Source of the DNA: a virus
DNA: 43,282 nucleotides
IMG/VR virus record: IMGVR_UViG_3300043411_000846
Coordinates: 1-43,282 of that record
Direction: 5' to 3' (one strand)
The first letter of the stretch is position 1, and each line of letters opens with the position of its first letter. The notes beneath the pieces were generated by a model that was given only the letters and a program-made list of their open reading frames with translations, had not been told where the DNA came from and did not search any database. This document shows, piece by piece, positions 25,479 through 32,761 of this stretch. A program made the position numbers and the translations under genes.

Positions 25479-25825
25479 TGCGGTAGTCCTTGGGTGATTC
25501 GAGCGGTGACACGGTTCAAAAGCTGCTGGGTCTGGTGGGCCGGCGAGCCGTCGCGAACCAGTTGGAGCATGTCGGCGCAGGGGAGGAAGGCTGCGTCGGG
25601 GAGTCCGCGCACGCCGGTCTTGCTCGTTTGAATGGAGGTGGACGGCGACCACTTTGTGATGTTCACGTGCCACCCCTTTCGAGGGTGGTAGACCGCCAGC
25701 GGGAAGTGCTCGCCGTAGCTGAATACGGCGTACAGACCGTTCTTGATTTCCGCGTAGACGTTCCCACACTTGAATGGGATGCGGCTGCGGATGAGCGTAC
25801 TCGCGTCTCCTTGAGAGATCGTCAT
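25448..25825 (-). CDS. VTxRITQ-tail family protein
   Basis: The 125-aa product starts at ATG 25825 (ATGA). The beta-rich N-terminus (CGNVYAEIKNGLYAVFSYGE, HFPLAVYHPRKGWHVNITKW) is followed by a helix (QTQQLLNRVTARITQ). The LLNRVTARITQ element is shared with the C-termini of small proteins at 29657, 29872, 30051 and 34412, which indicates a set of related products. Function unknown. Confidence 0.6.
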   Translation of the reverse strand: MTISQGDASTLIRSRIPFKCGNVYAEIKNGLYAVFSYGEHFPLAVYHPRKGWHVNITKWSPSTSIQTSKTGVRGLPDAAFLPCADMLQLVRDGSPAHQTQQLLNRVTARITQGLPQCEPSSAVTS

Positions 25826-26049
25826 GTCTTCAGTCCTTGCATGACGCACCGCAGTGCCTTGAGAGCGAGCGCGTCGTTGTTGCGGGCTCGGCCGGTGACG
25901 AAGTTCATGGCGTCACTGGCACGAGAGAGGGGAGGGGCGAACGTGATGGGCAAGACCTGGGGGCGAGCCTTGCCGGTCTTCAGGTCGATGACCTGGACGA
26001 GCTGCCAGCCCTGACTTCGAGCAGCGGTGATTTCGTGAGGGTCGAGCAC
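25822..26049 (-). CDS. hypothetical phage protein
   Basis: GTG 26049, five bases after GGAG, opens a 75-aa frame: VLDPHEITAARSQGWQLVQV, IDLKTGKARPQVLPITF and a C-terminal Arg/Ala-rich helix. The frame has normal coding composition. It overlaps the 3' end of the VRR-NUC-like gene by 70 bases, which is larger than usual in this operon; either the nuclease tail is spurious or the two genes overlap deeply. Confidence 0.55.
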   Translation of the reverse strand: MLDPHEITAARSQGWQLVQVIDLKTGKARPQVLPITFAPPLSRASDAMNFVTGRARNNDALALKALRCVMQGLKT

Positions 26050-26444
26050 ACTTTCTCCGTGATCAAAGCGGCGAGGGCCTTGCGGGTGAGAATCCGCCGT
26101 CGGAACTCCGAAGCGGGTAAAGGAGCCCAGTAGCCAGGTGGAAGGTATACACCGCCTTCTTTGCAGCCGACAATGACGGCCACGTTGCGCCCTTCGTTGG
26201 CCCGATCGGTGCCCCACTCTCGCTGAAGTTCGCTCAAGTTGGGTACGACCAGTGTCGTCTCGCGCTTTGGTAGCACGACGAATTTGTATTCGATCCAGAA
26301 GTCGGTCGAGTTTTTTGCTTTGCCGCTGTACCAGCAGTCGAACACACCGCCGACGTATTCGTTGTGGTTCTTCATCCAGTACAGCGCTTCACGCTTCAGG
26401 TGAGCGTGGACGCTGTTGATGAAGACGGTTTCAGGCTTTGACAC
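25980..26444 (-). CDS. VRR-NUC-like PD-(D/E)XK nuclease
   Basis: The 154-aa protein has the core of a small PD-(D/E)XK nuclease: GGVFDCWYSG (Asp36), a following strand with DFWIEYKFV (Glu52, Lys54), then LSELQREW...R.NEGRNVAVIVG, the Q..W...R..G...V pattern of VRR-NUC domains. These are predicted endo- or structure-specific DNA nucleases in phage and repair systems. The last ~25 residues (KSPLLEVRAGSSSRSST) are low-complexity and lie in the overlap with the next gene. Confidence 0.7.
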   Translation of the reverse strand: MSKPETVFINSVHAHLKREALYWMKNHNEYVGGVFDCWYSGKAKNSTDFWIEYKFVVLPKRETTLVVPNLSELQREWGTDRANEGRNVAVIVGCKEGGVYLPPGYWAPLPASEFRRRILTRKALAALITEKVCSTLTKSPLLEVRAGSSSRSST

Positions 26445-26727
26445 GGCGGGCGACGGCAGACCCGGGCTTCGGCAGCAGCTCGTCGGCTGTCAGCTTGGCG
26501 TAGCCCACGATGTCGTGCCACGAGTCGTGGTAGTTCGGGTCGCCATTGAGGATGCGGCCCACCTTGTGGGCAATCATCTCCAGGGTCTCCTTCTGGTGGG
26601 CGTTGAGCCCGGCCCAGCCCGCGGTGCCGTGCATCACGGTCTTCAGGTCCTGGGTGATCTGGGCGTGCTTTGTGTACACGCCATAGCGCGTACCGCGTTC
26701 GGCGAGGGTTGCGTCGATGCTGCTCAT
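26431..26727 (-). CDS. DUF6378-type phage protein
   Basis: The 98-aa product starts MSSIDATLAERGTRYGVYTK and contains the MIAHKVGRILNGDPNYHDSW motif followed by DIVGYAKL. This ERGxxYG ... LxmIxxKxaRi..G...D.w.DiaGY..L pattern is the signature of a conserved phage family annotated as DUF6378. Its biochemical role is not established. It is coupled by ATGA to the upstream exonuclease gene and overlaps the VRR-NUC-like gene by 14 bases. Confidence 0.75.
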   Translation of the reverse strand: MSSIDATLAERGTRYGVYTKHAQITQDLKTVMHGTAGWAGLNAHQKETLEMIAHKVGRILNGDPNYHDSWHDIVGYAKLTADELLPKPGSAVARRVKA

Positions 26728-27275
26728 GCCGTTGCCTTCACCTTGCTCTTCCCGGCCATGGCCGAGAAGATTGCCTGGATGAGCTGCGCCTGGTAGATCG
26801 CGTCCTGCAAGGCGTTGTGGTGCGTGCCCAGGCGCGGCACGGTCACGTTCTTCGCTGCCGGCAGGTTCTTGAGCGTGCGCAGGCAGCGGCTGTTCCAGAA
26901 CTTCCAGGGGATCGTCACCGTGCACTGGGTGAAGGCGTGGGCCAGCATGGGCAGATCGAAGTCGGCCCCGTTGCTCCACATGAACGCGGTGTCGTCGCCG
27001 AGCCAGTCACTGAAGTCGCACAGCGAGGTCTCCAGGGTTTCCTTGGGCTCGTGGAACACGTTCTGCGCGGTGGCAGGCTGCTTCATCCACCAGATCAGGG
27101 TGTCTTCCTGAATGCGACGCTTGTAGTCCAGGTTCGAGTCGATGCTGATGCTTCGATAGAAGCCCGCGTCGTCGATCTGGTTGGTGTCCGGGTCGAAGCG
27201 CACGGCCCCGATAGACAGAATCACCGCGTCAGCCACGGTGCCGAGAGTTTCAAGATCGACGGAGACGTGCTTCAA
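26724..27275 (-). CDS. DEDDh 3'-5' exonuclease (Rv2179c/DnaQ-like)
   Basis: The 183-aa protein starts at TTG 27275 with AAGGGA upstream at a good distance. It shows the exonuclease motifs VDLETLG (Asp7, Glu9), MWSNGADFDLPML (Exo II) and HNALQDAIYQA (His and Asp of Exo III), and the WW at residues ~62-63 typical of the Rv2179c-like branch. These enzymes remove 3' nucleotides from DNA or RNA. The family occurs in many phages as a free-standing exonuclease. A strong hairpin lies just upstream (27296-27324). Confidence 0.85.
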   Translation of the reverse strand: MKHVSVDLETLGTVADAVILSIGAVRFDPDTNQIDDAGFYRSISIDSNLDYKRRIQEDTLIWWMKQPATAQNVFHEPKETLETSLCDFSDWLGDDTAFMWSNGADFDLPMLAHAFTQCTVTIPWKFWNSRCLRTLKNLPAAKNVTVPRLGTHHNALQDAIYQAQLIQAIFSAMAGKSKVKATA

Positions 27276-27295
27276 AATTTATCCCTTCAGAGAGA

Positions 27296-27324
27296 GCGGT
27301 CCCGCCGCACGAGGGCGGGACCGC
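27296..27324 (-). terminator. 11-bp hairpin, possible terminator or attenuator
   Basis: GCGGTCCCGCC (27296-27306) pairs with GGCGGGACCGC (27314-27324) around a 7-base loop. It lies after the gene ending at 27346 and before the TTG-started exonuclease. On the minus strand it is followed by TCTCTCT rather than an uninterrupted U-tract, so termination may be partial. Confidence 0.6.
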
Positions 27325-27345
27325 GGCACACAGAACGCTTGCTGA

Positions 27346-27738
27346 TCAGACCGTGGCGGGAGCCGCGACCTTGGGGCCGCGCTTCGCCGGCTCGGCGGGC
27401 GTGGCTGCTAGGGTGGCGAGCTGACCGTTCAGCTTTTCGCGGCCCTTGCCGGCGGCGTCGAACACCTTGGTGTGCTTCTTCGTCGCGGCGTCGAGCGCCT
27501 TCTGGGCCACGGAGACCAGCTTGTCGCCTTCCTTCTGGGCGGCGGCAACGGTCTTGCTGGCGGTGGCCACGAGGGCATCGGCCTGCTTCTTGGCGGCAGC
27601 GAGAGCCTTGGTCGCGGTGGCGACCTCGGTCTCGCTGGCCTTGACGCCGGTATCGACGAGCTTGATGGCCTGCTTCAAGCCGGCTTCAGCCTGCTTCTTT
27701 TCGGCCACGGAGAGGATTTTCGAGGGAGCGCGTGCCAT
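27346..27738 (-). CDS. Ala/Lys-rich coiled-coil protein
   Basis: The 130-aa product is built largely of Ala, Lys, Thr and Val in repeated helical units (KALAAAKKQADALVATASKT, VAAAQKEGDKLVSVAQKAL), ending in a Pro/Lys-rich tail. It resembles linker-histone-like or coiled-coil scaffold proteins in composition. DNA binding or a structural role is possible; neither is shown. It begins within the 3' end of the preceding gene (53-bp overlap). Confidence 0.6.
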   Translation of the reverse strand: MARAPSKILSVAEKKQAEAGLKQAIKLVDTGVKASETEVATATKALAAAKKQADALVATASKTVAAAQKEGDKLVSVAQKALDAATKKHTKVFDAAGKGREKLNGQLATLAATPAEPAKRGPKVAAPATV

Positions 27739-27949
27739 GGAATTTTTCCTTGAGTTGGCGGTTGTAAGACAGCTCGTTGAGACGGACTGCCCGGGAGATG
27801 AGGCGGTCCAGGATGGACTGCCTCCGCTGGCTCGACGCCTCCAACCGGAGGCAAGCCAACACTTCTTCTTCAGTCAGTTCGTCGAGCGTCGAGGTCAGGC
27901 TCTTGTACGAGACGAGAGCCTGGTTGATGTAGTACCGGCGAACTGCCAT
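27686..27949 (-). CDS. hypothetical phage protein
   Basis: The 87-aa protein (MAVRRYYINQALVSYKSLTS...) is largely helical with EELTEEEVLACLRLEAS and LDRLISRAVRLNELSY segments. It looks like a small helical bundle and may be a DNA-binding or regulatory protein. The long overlap with the next gene (53 bases) is odd for this operon; the C-terminal residues there (RSLENPLRGRK) are low-confidence. Confidence 0.55.
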   Translation of the reverse strand: MAVRRYYINQALVSYKSLTSTLDELTEEEVLACLRLEASSQRRQSILDRLISRAVRLNELSYNRQLKEKFHGTRSLENPLRGRKEAG

Positions 27950-27969
27950 GAAGTTTCAGTCAGTGAAGA

Positions 27970-27983
27970 GGGGCTCGCGCCCC
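27970..27983 (-). terminator. weak GC-rich hairpin
   Basis: GGGGC (27970-27974), TCGC loop and GCCCC (27979-27983) form a 5-bp stem followed on the minus strand by TCTTC. It lies between the stop at 27988 and the start at 27949 and may only slow transcription. Confidence 0.35.
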
Positions 27984-27987
27984 GGGA

Positions 27988-28770
27988 TCAGCGGCGAACC
28001 TGCGGACGCTTCGGCGCGGCCTTGGCGGTCGGCTTCGCGGTGCCGTAGCCCGACACGTCGGGTTCGACAGCCAGCATGGCCTGCGCCTCGGCCTGACGCC
28101 CAAAGTGCTCGCCCAGGTTCGGGTTCGGCTGCGGGTCGCTGAACACCAGCTTCGGGTAGGTCTCGTTGGCGTCCAGGCCCACCTCGACGATCACGCCCGC
28201 GGGCACGGTCTGGAAGGTGCGCGCGACGCCGGCCACGAAGCCGTCGAAGCCACGGATGCCGGTGGGGCTCACGTTGAGCTGCCACAGCGGGGTGTCGCTG
28301 TCACCGTCGGGCGGCAGCACAGCCAGCGAGCGCTCGTTCTTGCACGCCTTGCCCTTGCCCTTCGAGCCGAACACGTTCATCGGGCAGACGGCGCAGCTCG
28401 CGGCTTGCGGCAGCGGGCTGTTCGGGCTGGGCACCAGCTTGAGCGGGTTCGTGCCGATGGCGAAGCAGACGGGCGACTCGATGTTGTTCGCGTCGTAGTC
28501 GTTCTCGTAGAACATGTTGCGCGCCACGAAGTCCACCACCACCATCGGCACGGGGCCGGGGGTCGCGGTGCCGTCGGGCATGGTCATCTTGCCGGCGCCC
28601 AGCTTGATCTTGCTGCCGCCGGGCGGGGCGATGCGGTCACCGAGGGCGGCGATCTGGGCGGCGATGGCCTCCTTGATGGAGACGACACCGCCGGCGGACG
28701 CCTTGCGCACGGCCACCGAGGTGGAGGCAGCGCCGGTGGCGTTGAGGGGTTGGGCTTTCTTGGTTGCCAT
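27988..28770 (-). CDS. phage protein with Cys cluster, possible ssDNA-binding
   Basis: The 260-aa protein has a disordered Ala/Lys-rich N-terminus and tail and a central domain with four conserved-looking cysteines: C102 (SPVCFAIG), C126 and C129 (CAVCPMNVFGS) and C143 (KACKNERSLAVLP). The CxxCP.N.fGS....GKGKaC.N pattern is shared by a family found with replication genes in several phages and is often suggested to bind single-stranded DNA through a zinc-stabilised fold. That role is inference. It is the first gene after the 28797 gene, in the DNA-metabolism arm. Confidence 0.65.
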   Translation of the reverse strand: MATKKAQPLNATGAASTSVAVRKASAGGVVSIKEAIAAQIAALGDRIAPPGGSKIKLGAGKMTMPDGTATPGPVPMVVVDFVARNMFYENDYDANNIESPVCFAIGTNPLKLVPSPNSPLPQAASCAVCPMNVFGSKGKGKACKNERSLAVLPPDGDSDTPLWQLNVSPTGIRGFDGFVAGVARTFQTVPAGVIVEVGLDANETYPKLVFSDPQPNPNLGEHFGRQAEAQAMLAVEPDVSGYGTAKPTAKAAPKRPQVRR

Positions 28771-28796
28771 TCGAGGTCTTTCTTCGAGGTAAGAGG

Positions 28797-29267
28797 TCAG
28801 GTGGACAGCGTGCGCAGGTTGACGCGACGCTTCAGGAAGGGCATGACGCCCGGGACTTGCTTCTTCGCCGTCTTCACGTCGAAGTCAGCGCCTGCGCCGT
28901 TGAGCGAGGCCAGCACTTCCTTGTAGGCGGCGTCACTCACACGGCGGTGCAGGAGGTGGAAATACTTCTTCTTGGCGATGAAGGCGTAGAACGCGGTCCA
29001 GCCTTCTTCGCCCTGGACATCAGCAGCCACGCTGTAGGAGAAGGACAGGGAGGCAGAGCGGCCGGTGGCCTTCTGGATGCCGTCGGCGTCCATGTTGGCG
29101 GTCAGCTCTTCTTCGATCTCAGCGGCCTGCTTGTTCAGGGCGTCGATCTCGGCTTCGTGCTTGCGGCGGGACTCGCGCAGAGTCCAGAGCTTGTCGATCA
29201 GGGCACCGACCGGGCGCGCGGACTTGGCCGGCGCGGTGGTCTTGGGGGGAGAGGTAACAGCGACCAT
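28797..29267 (-). CDS. conserved phage coiled-coil protein
   Basis: The 156-aa protein has a helical N-terminal half (LIDKLWTLRESRRKHEAEID, ALNKQAAEIEEELTANMD) followed by a folded C-terminal half with AFYAFIAKKKYFHLLHRRVS and the ending GVMPFLKRRVNLRTL. The latter two elements are characteristic of a phage family seen in many genomes beside recombination and SSB-like genes. Biochemical role not known to me. A repeated 20-bp motif lies 39 bases upstream of the ATG (29306-29325), so this may be a promoter-proximal gene. Confidence 0.7.
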   Translation of the reverse strand: MVAVTSPPKTTAPAKSARPVGALIDKLWTLRESRRKHEAEIDALNKQAAEIEEELTANMDADGIQKATGRSASLSFSYSVAADVQGEEGWTAFYAFIAKKKYFHLLHRRVSDAAYKEVLASLNGAGADFDVKTAKKQVPGVMPFLKRRVNLRTLST

Positions 29268-29305
29268 CGTTGTGTTTCCTTGGACGGGTTGTTCGAGAAA
29301 GTGTA

Positions 29306-29325
29306 ATCTAAGTTAGAACTTAGAC
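29306..29325 (-). promoter_or_regulatory. 20-bp palindromic motif
   Basis: ATCTAAGTTAGAACTTAGAC (+ strand) contains a perfect 8-bp inverted repeat TCTAAGTT/AACTTAGA around AG. It lies between the gene ending at 29346 and ATG 29267. It matches copies at 128, 9521, 35378 and 40883. Confidence 0.6.
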
Positions 29326-29345
29326 AAGAGGGCGCGAGAAGTTTT

Positions 29346-29660
29346 TCAGGTGTGCACGCTCCATTTGTGTTCGTGGCCCGTCTTCTCCAGGCTGACCGTG
29401 AGGGCAGGGGAGCTGCCGTCCAGGGGCTGGCCTGGGCCACTGTAGATCAGCCCGCCGTTGAACCAGCGAGAGCCGTCGGGCTTCTTCATCAGGAACTCGA
29501 AGCTCTGCGGCGCGAAGTCGGCGTACAGTTCGACGACGTTGTTGCCGTCGCCGTAGTTCGCCAGATAGTCCAGGCGCTCAGTGAGCTGCTTGGCGCAGTT
29601 GTTCGCGACGGCCCACTGGAGGACGGCGAGGAAGTGGTCGGGGGTCTTGAAGTCGATCAT
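29346..29660 (-). CDS. conserved phage protein
   Basis: The 104-aa product starts MIDFKTPDHFLAVLQWAVAN and contains LDYLANYGDGNNVVELYADFA, GGLIYSGPGQPLDGSSPALT and a His-containing C-terminus. The TPDHFLAVL..A...C..L...LdyLa.yg pattern is familiar from small phage proteins of unknown function. It overlaps the upstream VTxRVTQ-tail gene by ATGA and lies directly before the repeated 20-bp motif. Confidence 0.65.
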   Translation of the reverse strand: MIDFKTPDHFLAVLQWAVANNCAKQLTERLDYLANYGDGNNVVELYADFAPQSFEFLMKKPDGSRWFNGGLIYSGPGQPLDGSSPALTVSLEKTGHEHKWSVHT

Positions 29661-29875
29661 TGGGTGACTCGCTGAGTGACGATGTGGAGGGCGGCTTTAC
29701 GGAAGACCTTGCTACGCGACGCATCGACGCACAAAACAGTGCGGTCGCGGATCGCAGGGTTACCCATGAAAAACAGTCGGACGGTGTAGAGGGTGTGACC
29801 GCGTTCGACGACCTTGGTTAGTGACCGGAACGCAGGATGGCGCGTCACTGCGTGTTTGGTTTCAAGGGGCGTCAT
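29657..29875 (-). CDS. VTxRITQ-tail family protein
   Basis: The 72-aa protein starts at ATG 29875 (ATGA). GHTLYTVRLFFMG and a CVDASRSKVFRKAALHIVTQ helix lead to the end VTQRVTQ. The neighbour at 29872-30054 has the corresponding RYCVRIKTPG ... RVVAGNSLEEAAGLALLTIRVTQK, so the two look like tandem paralogues. Function unknown. Confidence 0.6.
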   Translation of the reverse strand: MTPLETKHAVTRHPAFRSLTKVVERGHTLYTVRLFFMGNPAIRDRTVLCVDASRSKVFRKAALHIVTQRVTQ

Positions 29876-30054
29876 TTCTGCGTCACCCGTATCGTGAGTA
29901 GCGCCAGGCCAGCAGCTTCTTCGAGCGAGTTGCCAGCGACGACGCGTGAATGAAGACGTTGACCGGGGGTCTTGATGCGGACGCAGTAGCGGTCGTGGAA
30001 AGGAAAGCAGCCCATGAAGAACGGATGATTCCGGAGTTTCTCGAAGTTGCTCAT
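29872..30054 (-). CDS. VTxRITQ-tail family protein
   Basis: The 60-aa product starts at ATG 30054 (ATGA). It is a small protein with HDRYCVRIKTPG and RVVAGNSLEEAAGLALLTI before the terminal RVTQK. The pattern strand, loop, then amphipathic helix with the shared tail identifies it as a paralogue of its neighbours. Function unknown. Confidence 0.6.
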   Translation of the reverse strand: MSNFEKLRNHPFFMGCFPFHDRYCVRIKTPGQRLHSRVVAGNSLEEAAGLALLTIRVTQK

Positions 30055-30281
30055 TTCTGCGTGATCCTGGAGGTGACCGCGTCAAGCCGCGCCTGTTTGT
30101 CCTTCAGAGACAAGTAGAGCTGGTATGCGATGCGGTCGGTGTCGTAGTTGGTTCCGCCGCGCGGGACCTCGAACGACTGCTCGAACACACCGTACTTAAC
30201 GGTGATGAGGACAGTCAGCCCGTGGTCAATGACTTTGGCGGTCACCCACGGCGGGTAGACGCCGCGGGAGATCGTCGCCAT
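30051..30281 (-). CDS. VTxRITQ-tail family protein
   Basis: The 76-aa protein has two beta-like stretches (LTVLITVKYGVFEQSFEVPR) followed by a helix (AYQLYLSLKDKQARLDAVTS) that ends in VTSRITQK. It starts four bases after the DNA-polymerase stop. The same tail ends its two downstream neighbours. Function unknown. Confidence 0.6.
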   Translation of the reverse strand: MATISRGVYPPWVTAKVIDHGLTVLITVKYGVFEQSFEVPRGGTNYDTDRIAYQLYLSLKDKQARLDAVTSRITQK

Positions 30282-30284
30282 GGT

Positions 30285-32390
30285 TCACTTGCTGTAGTTG
30301 AAGGCGTGCCCGCCCTCAGAGGACAGTGGGAGGTCTTTGCACCAGTCCAGGGGCACGGTCATGCGCTTGAGCATGCGGGCTGAGGCAGATGACGCTTGCG
30401 TCTTCTTGATGCAAGCCACCATCTCATCGTGCGTGGTCATCACCATGCGCATCGTCTTGCTCAGGTCGAGCATCTGGTACATGACGATGATGCGGGCCAG
30501 GGCCTGCACGATGTTTTCGCAGAGTAGGCCACCGTAAATCTTCTTGCGGATGGGCTGGCCCTTCAGTGTTGAGCCGTAGGTCCACTCGTCCCAGCCCTGG
30601 TCGCCGACGGCCTTCTTCAGGTCAGGGTAGTGCAGCCGCATGCCGTTCGGTAGCCAGATGCAGTCCTTTTCCCAGTTCAGCGGGCCGTGGCTGCCTTCGC
30701 GCCCGGCAGCCATGTCTTCGATGATGCCGTTGCAGATGTCCCAGCCCTTGGCGATCTTGTCGTTCTTGCGGCGGTAGGTTTGCACCCAGCGCTTCGCTTC
30801 TTCGAGCGTGATGAAGATGGGCGGGCCGCCGAGTGCGCCTTTCGCCAGGGTGATCTGGAGCTTGGCTGGCCCCATCTGGAAGCCGAGGCCGAGAACGCAT
30901 ACCTTACCTACGAACCGCTCGGTCTTGTCGGCCTTTGTGACGGAGCGGTGGTAGAGATCCCCGGCCATCAGGCAGTACGGATCGAGACCAGTACCTGCGT
31001 CGCTGGCGCGAAACGCCGCCAAGAGATCGTTCTGCCCCCACAGCCAGGCGTTGACCCGGGCTTCGATCTGGCCTGAGTCGCCGACGGCCAGCTCGTGGCC
31101 GGCAGGGGCTTCGATGGCTTCACGGAGGGCGCCGCCGCGCTTCAAGTTCTGGAGATTGCGCTTGTCGCCGCCACCCAGCCGGTGGGTGTGGGCGCGGCTG
31201 TAGGCGTAGTAGGCGGGCAGGGTGCCGTGCTTGGCTGAGGTCAGCATGCGCTCGGCGCGGGTGATGTTCGTCGTGCTTTTGACGGCGATGCGGGTGTCCA
31301 CGAGCAGGCGCAGACGCTCGGACTTCGCAGCCATCTCCTTGATGCCCTCGGTGGTGTCCACGTCGGGCGTGGAAGTCCAGCGTCTGGTGTCGTCAGGCAG
31401 GTTAACGAACTCCACGTCGTCCTTCGCGAATGCGTAGGCCCACTTGCCGTCCTCGTCGGCCTCGCGCGCGGCCTTGTCTTTCTTCATCCAGGCCGGGCTC
31501 AGCTTGACGGGCGGGTCCACGCCTTCGGCGATGAGCAGATCGGCGAAGCGGTTCGTGCTGCCGACGATGCGCTTGACAATGAGGATGTCGCGCTCCTTGC
31601 CTTCGAGTGCGCGCTCGATCTTCGTCTTGAGCACGGTCTTGTCGGCGTAGAACGGCTTCGGGTCGAGCACGGAGAGGAACAGTTTCTCGCGCTCGGCCAG
31701 CTCGCGCGCCAGCTCGGTCTCGACGCGCGCCACATTCACGCGCAGGATTGGTTCGCAGAACATGCGGACCAGCACGTCGATGAGGTCGATCTCTTCGCTG
31801 GGCAGCGCGTAGATCATCTCCTGGAACACGCGCAGGGTTTCGTCGCCGTCGTTCAAGCAGTACGTGGAGACCTGGTTGAATAACGTCGGCGACCAGTCTC
31901 GAACGCCTTTCGTCGTTTCGAGGATGTCGTGCAGCTTGCCTTGCCCACCGTAGTACACAGAGACTTCGTCCAGCCCGGCTCCGATCTCGTTTGAGTGGAT
32001 ACCTCGTGCCATGGACAGAGTGTCGTAATAGAAACTCGGTACCACTCCGTAGTGGTGTGAAAGGATGAGACCGTCGAACTGAGTGTGGTGGCAGAGCAGG
32101 CCATGAGTGCCCCAGTTGATTTTGCGGAGTTCGGCTCTGATCTTGTTCGGCGGGACGATGCGGGCGGGCTTCAGGCCGACCTTCAGGTACATCATCTGAG
32201 CCTTGAAGCGCGGGTCGCGGACATATTCGGAGGTGGACAGTTTGGAGAGTGTGTAGTCCTGGTCGTAAAAAGTTTCAAAGTCAATGACGACCAGGCGAGA
32301 CCAGTCCACCTCCTTGGCGAGAAACACGGGGCGCTGAAACTTGTCAGCGATCCGTGCGTTGACTTTCTTGAGGACAGATTGCCAGCTCAT
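30285..32390 (-). CDS. family A DNA polymerase with 3'-5' exonuclease
   Basis: The 701-aa protein (ATG 32390, TGATG junction) has a DEDDy exonuclease: VIDFETF (Asp37, Glu39), HTQFDG (Asp106), YCLND (Tyr177, Asp181). The polymerase motifs follow: motif A GDSGQIEAR with catalytic Asp438; motif B R492-FVG-K496-VCV-L500-GLGF504-QMG; motif C THDE (Asp655, Glu656). It would be the replicative polymerase of the phage. There is no 5'-3' nuclease domain. Position 500 corresponds to E. coli Pol I Phe762 and is Leu here, a variant associated in published phage studies with slower, more faithful synthesis and often with temperate lifestyle. Confidence 0.93.
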   Translation of the reverse strand: MSWQSVLKKVNARIADKFQRPVFLAKEVDWSRLVVIDFETFYDQDYTLSKLSTSEYVRDPRFKAQMMYLKVGLKPARIVPPNKIRAELRKINWGTHGLLCHHTQFDGLILSHHYGVVPSFYYDTLSMARGIHSNEIGAGLDEVSVYYGGQGKLHDILETTKGVRDWSPTLFNQVSTYCLNDGDETLRVFQEMIYALPSEEIDLIDVLVRMFCEPILRVNVARVETELARELAEREKLFLSVLDPKPFYADKTVLKTKIERALEGKERDILIVKRIVGSTNRFADLLIAEGVDPPVKLSPAWMKKDKAAREADEDGKWAYAFAKDDVEFVNLPDDTRRWTSTPDVDTTEGIKEMAAKSERLRLLVDTRIAVKSTTNITRAERMLTSAKHGTLPAYYAYSRAHTHRLGGGDKRNLQNLKRGGALREAIEAPAGHELAVGDSGQIEARVNAWLWGQNDLLAAFRASDAGTGLDPYCLMAGDLYHRSVTKADKTERFVGKVCVLGLGFQMGPAKLQITLAKGALGGPPIFITLEEAKRWVQTYRRKNDKIAKGWDICNGIIEDMAAGREGSHGPLNWEKDCIWLPNGMRLHYPDLKKAVGDQGWDEWTYGSTLKGQPIRKKIYGGLLCENIVQALARIIVMYQMLDLSKTMRMVMTTHDEMVACIKKTQASSASARMLKRMTVPLDWCKDLPLSSEGGHAFNYSK

Positions 32391-32761
32391 CAGAGGTTCA
32401 CGGTGTAGTTGAAGTTGAGGGTGTTGCCAGGTCGAATCACGTGAATTACGGCTAAGCCAATTTTTGAGATCGGGTCCCCAGTAACTGGCGCAAAGAGCGT
32501 GCCCTCCATGACTGTTACCTCTTTGAGGAACGGGCCGAAATAGGCTGAGTGATTGCCCGCCAGGACTTCTCCGAGAAGGGCTCGTTTGTACCCAACACAT
32601 TTCAGCTCTTTGCCATCGGGGCCGAGCAACCCGAGCTGGTATTGCTTTGGGTAACTCCCGGTGAGCCTGGCGGTGACCTTGTCGAGCGCAGCCTGGTCTT
32701 GAGCAGAACGGCGGAGCAATTTGAAGTGCAACTTCATGCGATTGAAGAAGGCGGGGATCAC
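32390..32761 (-). CDS. hypothetical phage protein near the polymerase
   Basis: The 123-aa frame starts at GTG 32761 (GTGA overlap); an ATG follows at 32737 (MKLHFKLL), without a ribosome site. It contains an N-terminal helix with QDQAALDKVTARLTG, resembling the tail motif of the small proteins downstream, and then a longer beta-rich domain (LGLLGPDGKELKCVGYKRAL, SKIGLAVIHVIRPGN). The latter pattern resembles decoration-like or substrate-binding folds but is not identified. It lies between helicase and polymerase. Confidence 0.6.
   Translation of the reverse strand: MIPAFFNRMKLHFKLLRRSAQDQAALDKVTARLTGSYPKQYQLGLLGPDGKELKCVGYKRALLGEVLAGNHSAYFGPFLKEVTVMEGTLFAPVTGDPISKIGLAVIHVIRPGNTLNFNYTVNL

Noticed and set aside
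27275-27345. A small gene in the gap before the exonuclease
   Set aside because: The gap is filled by the 11-bp hairpin and the exonuclease ribosome site; no frame of useful length exists.
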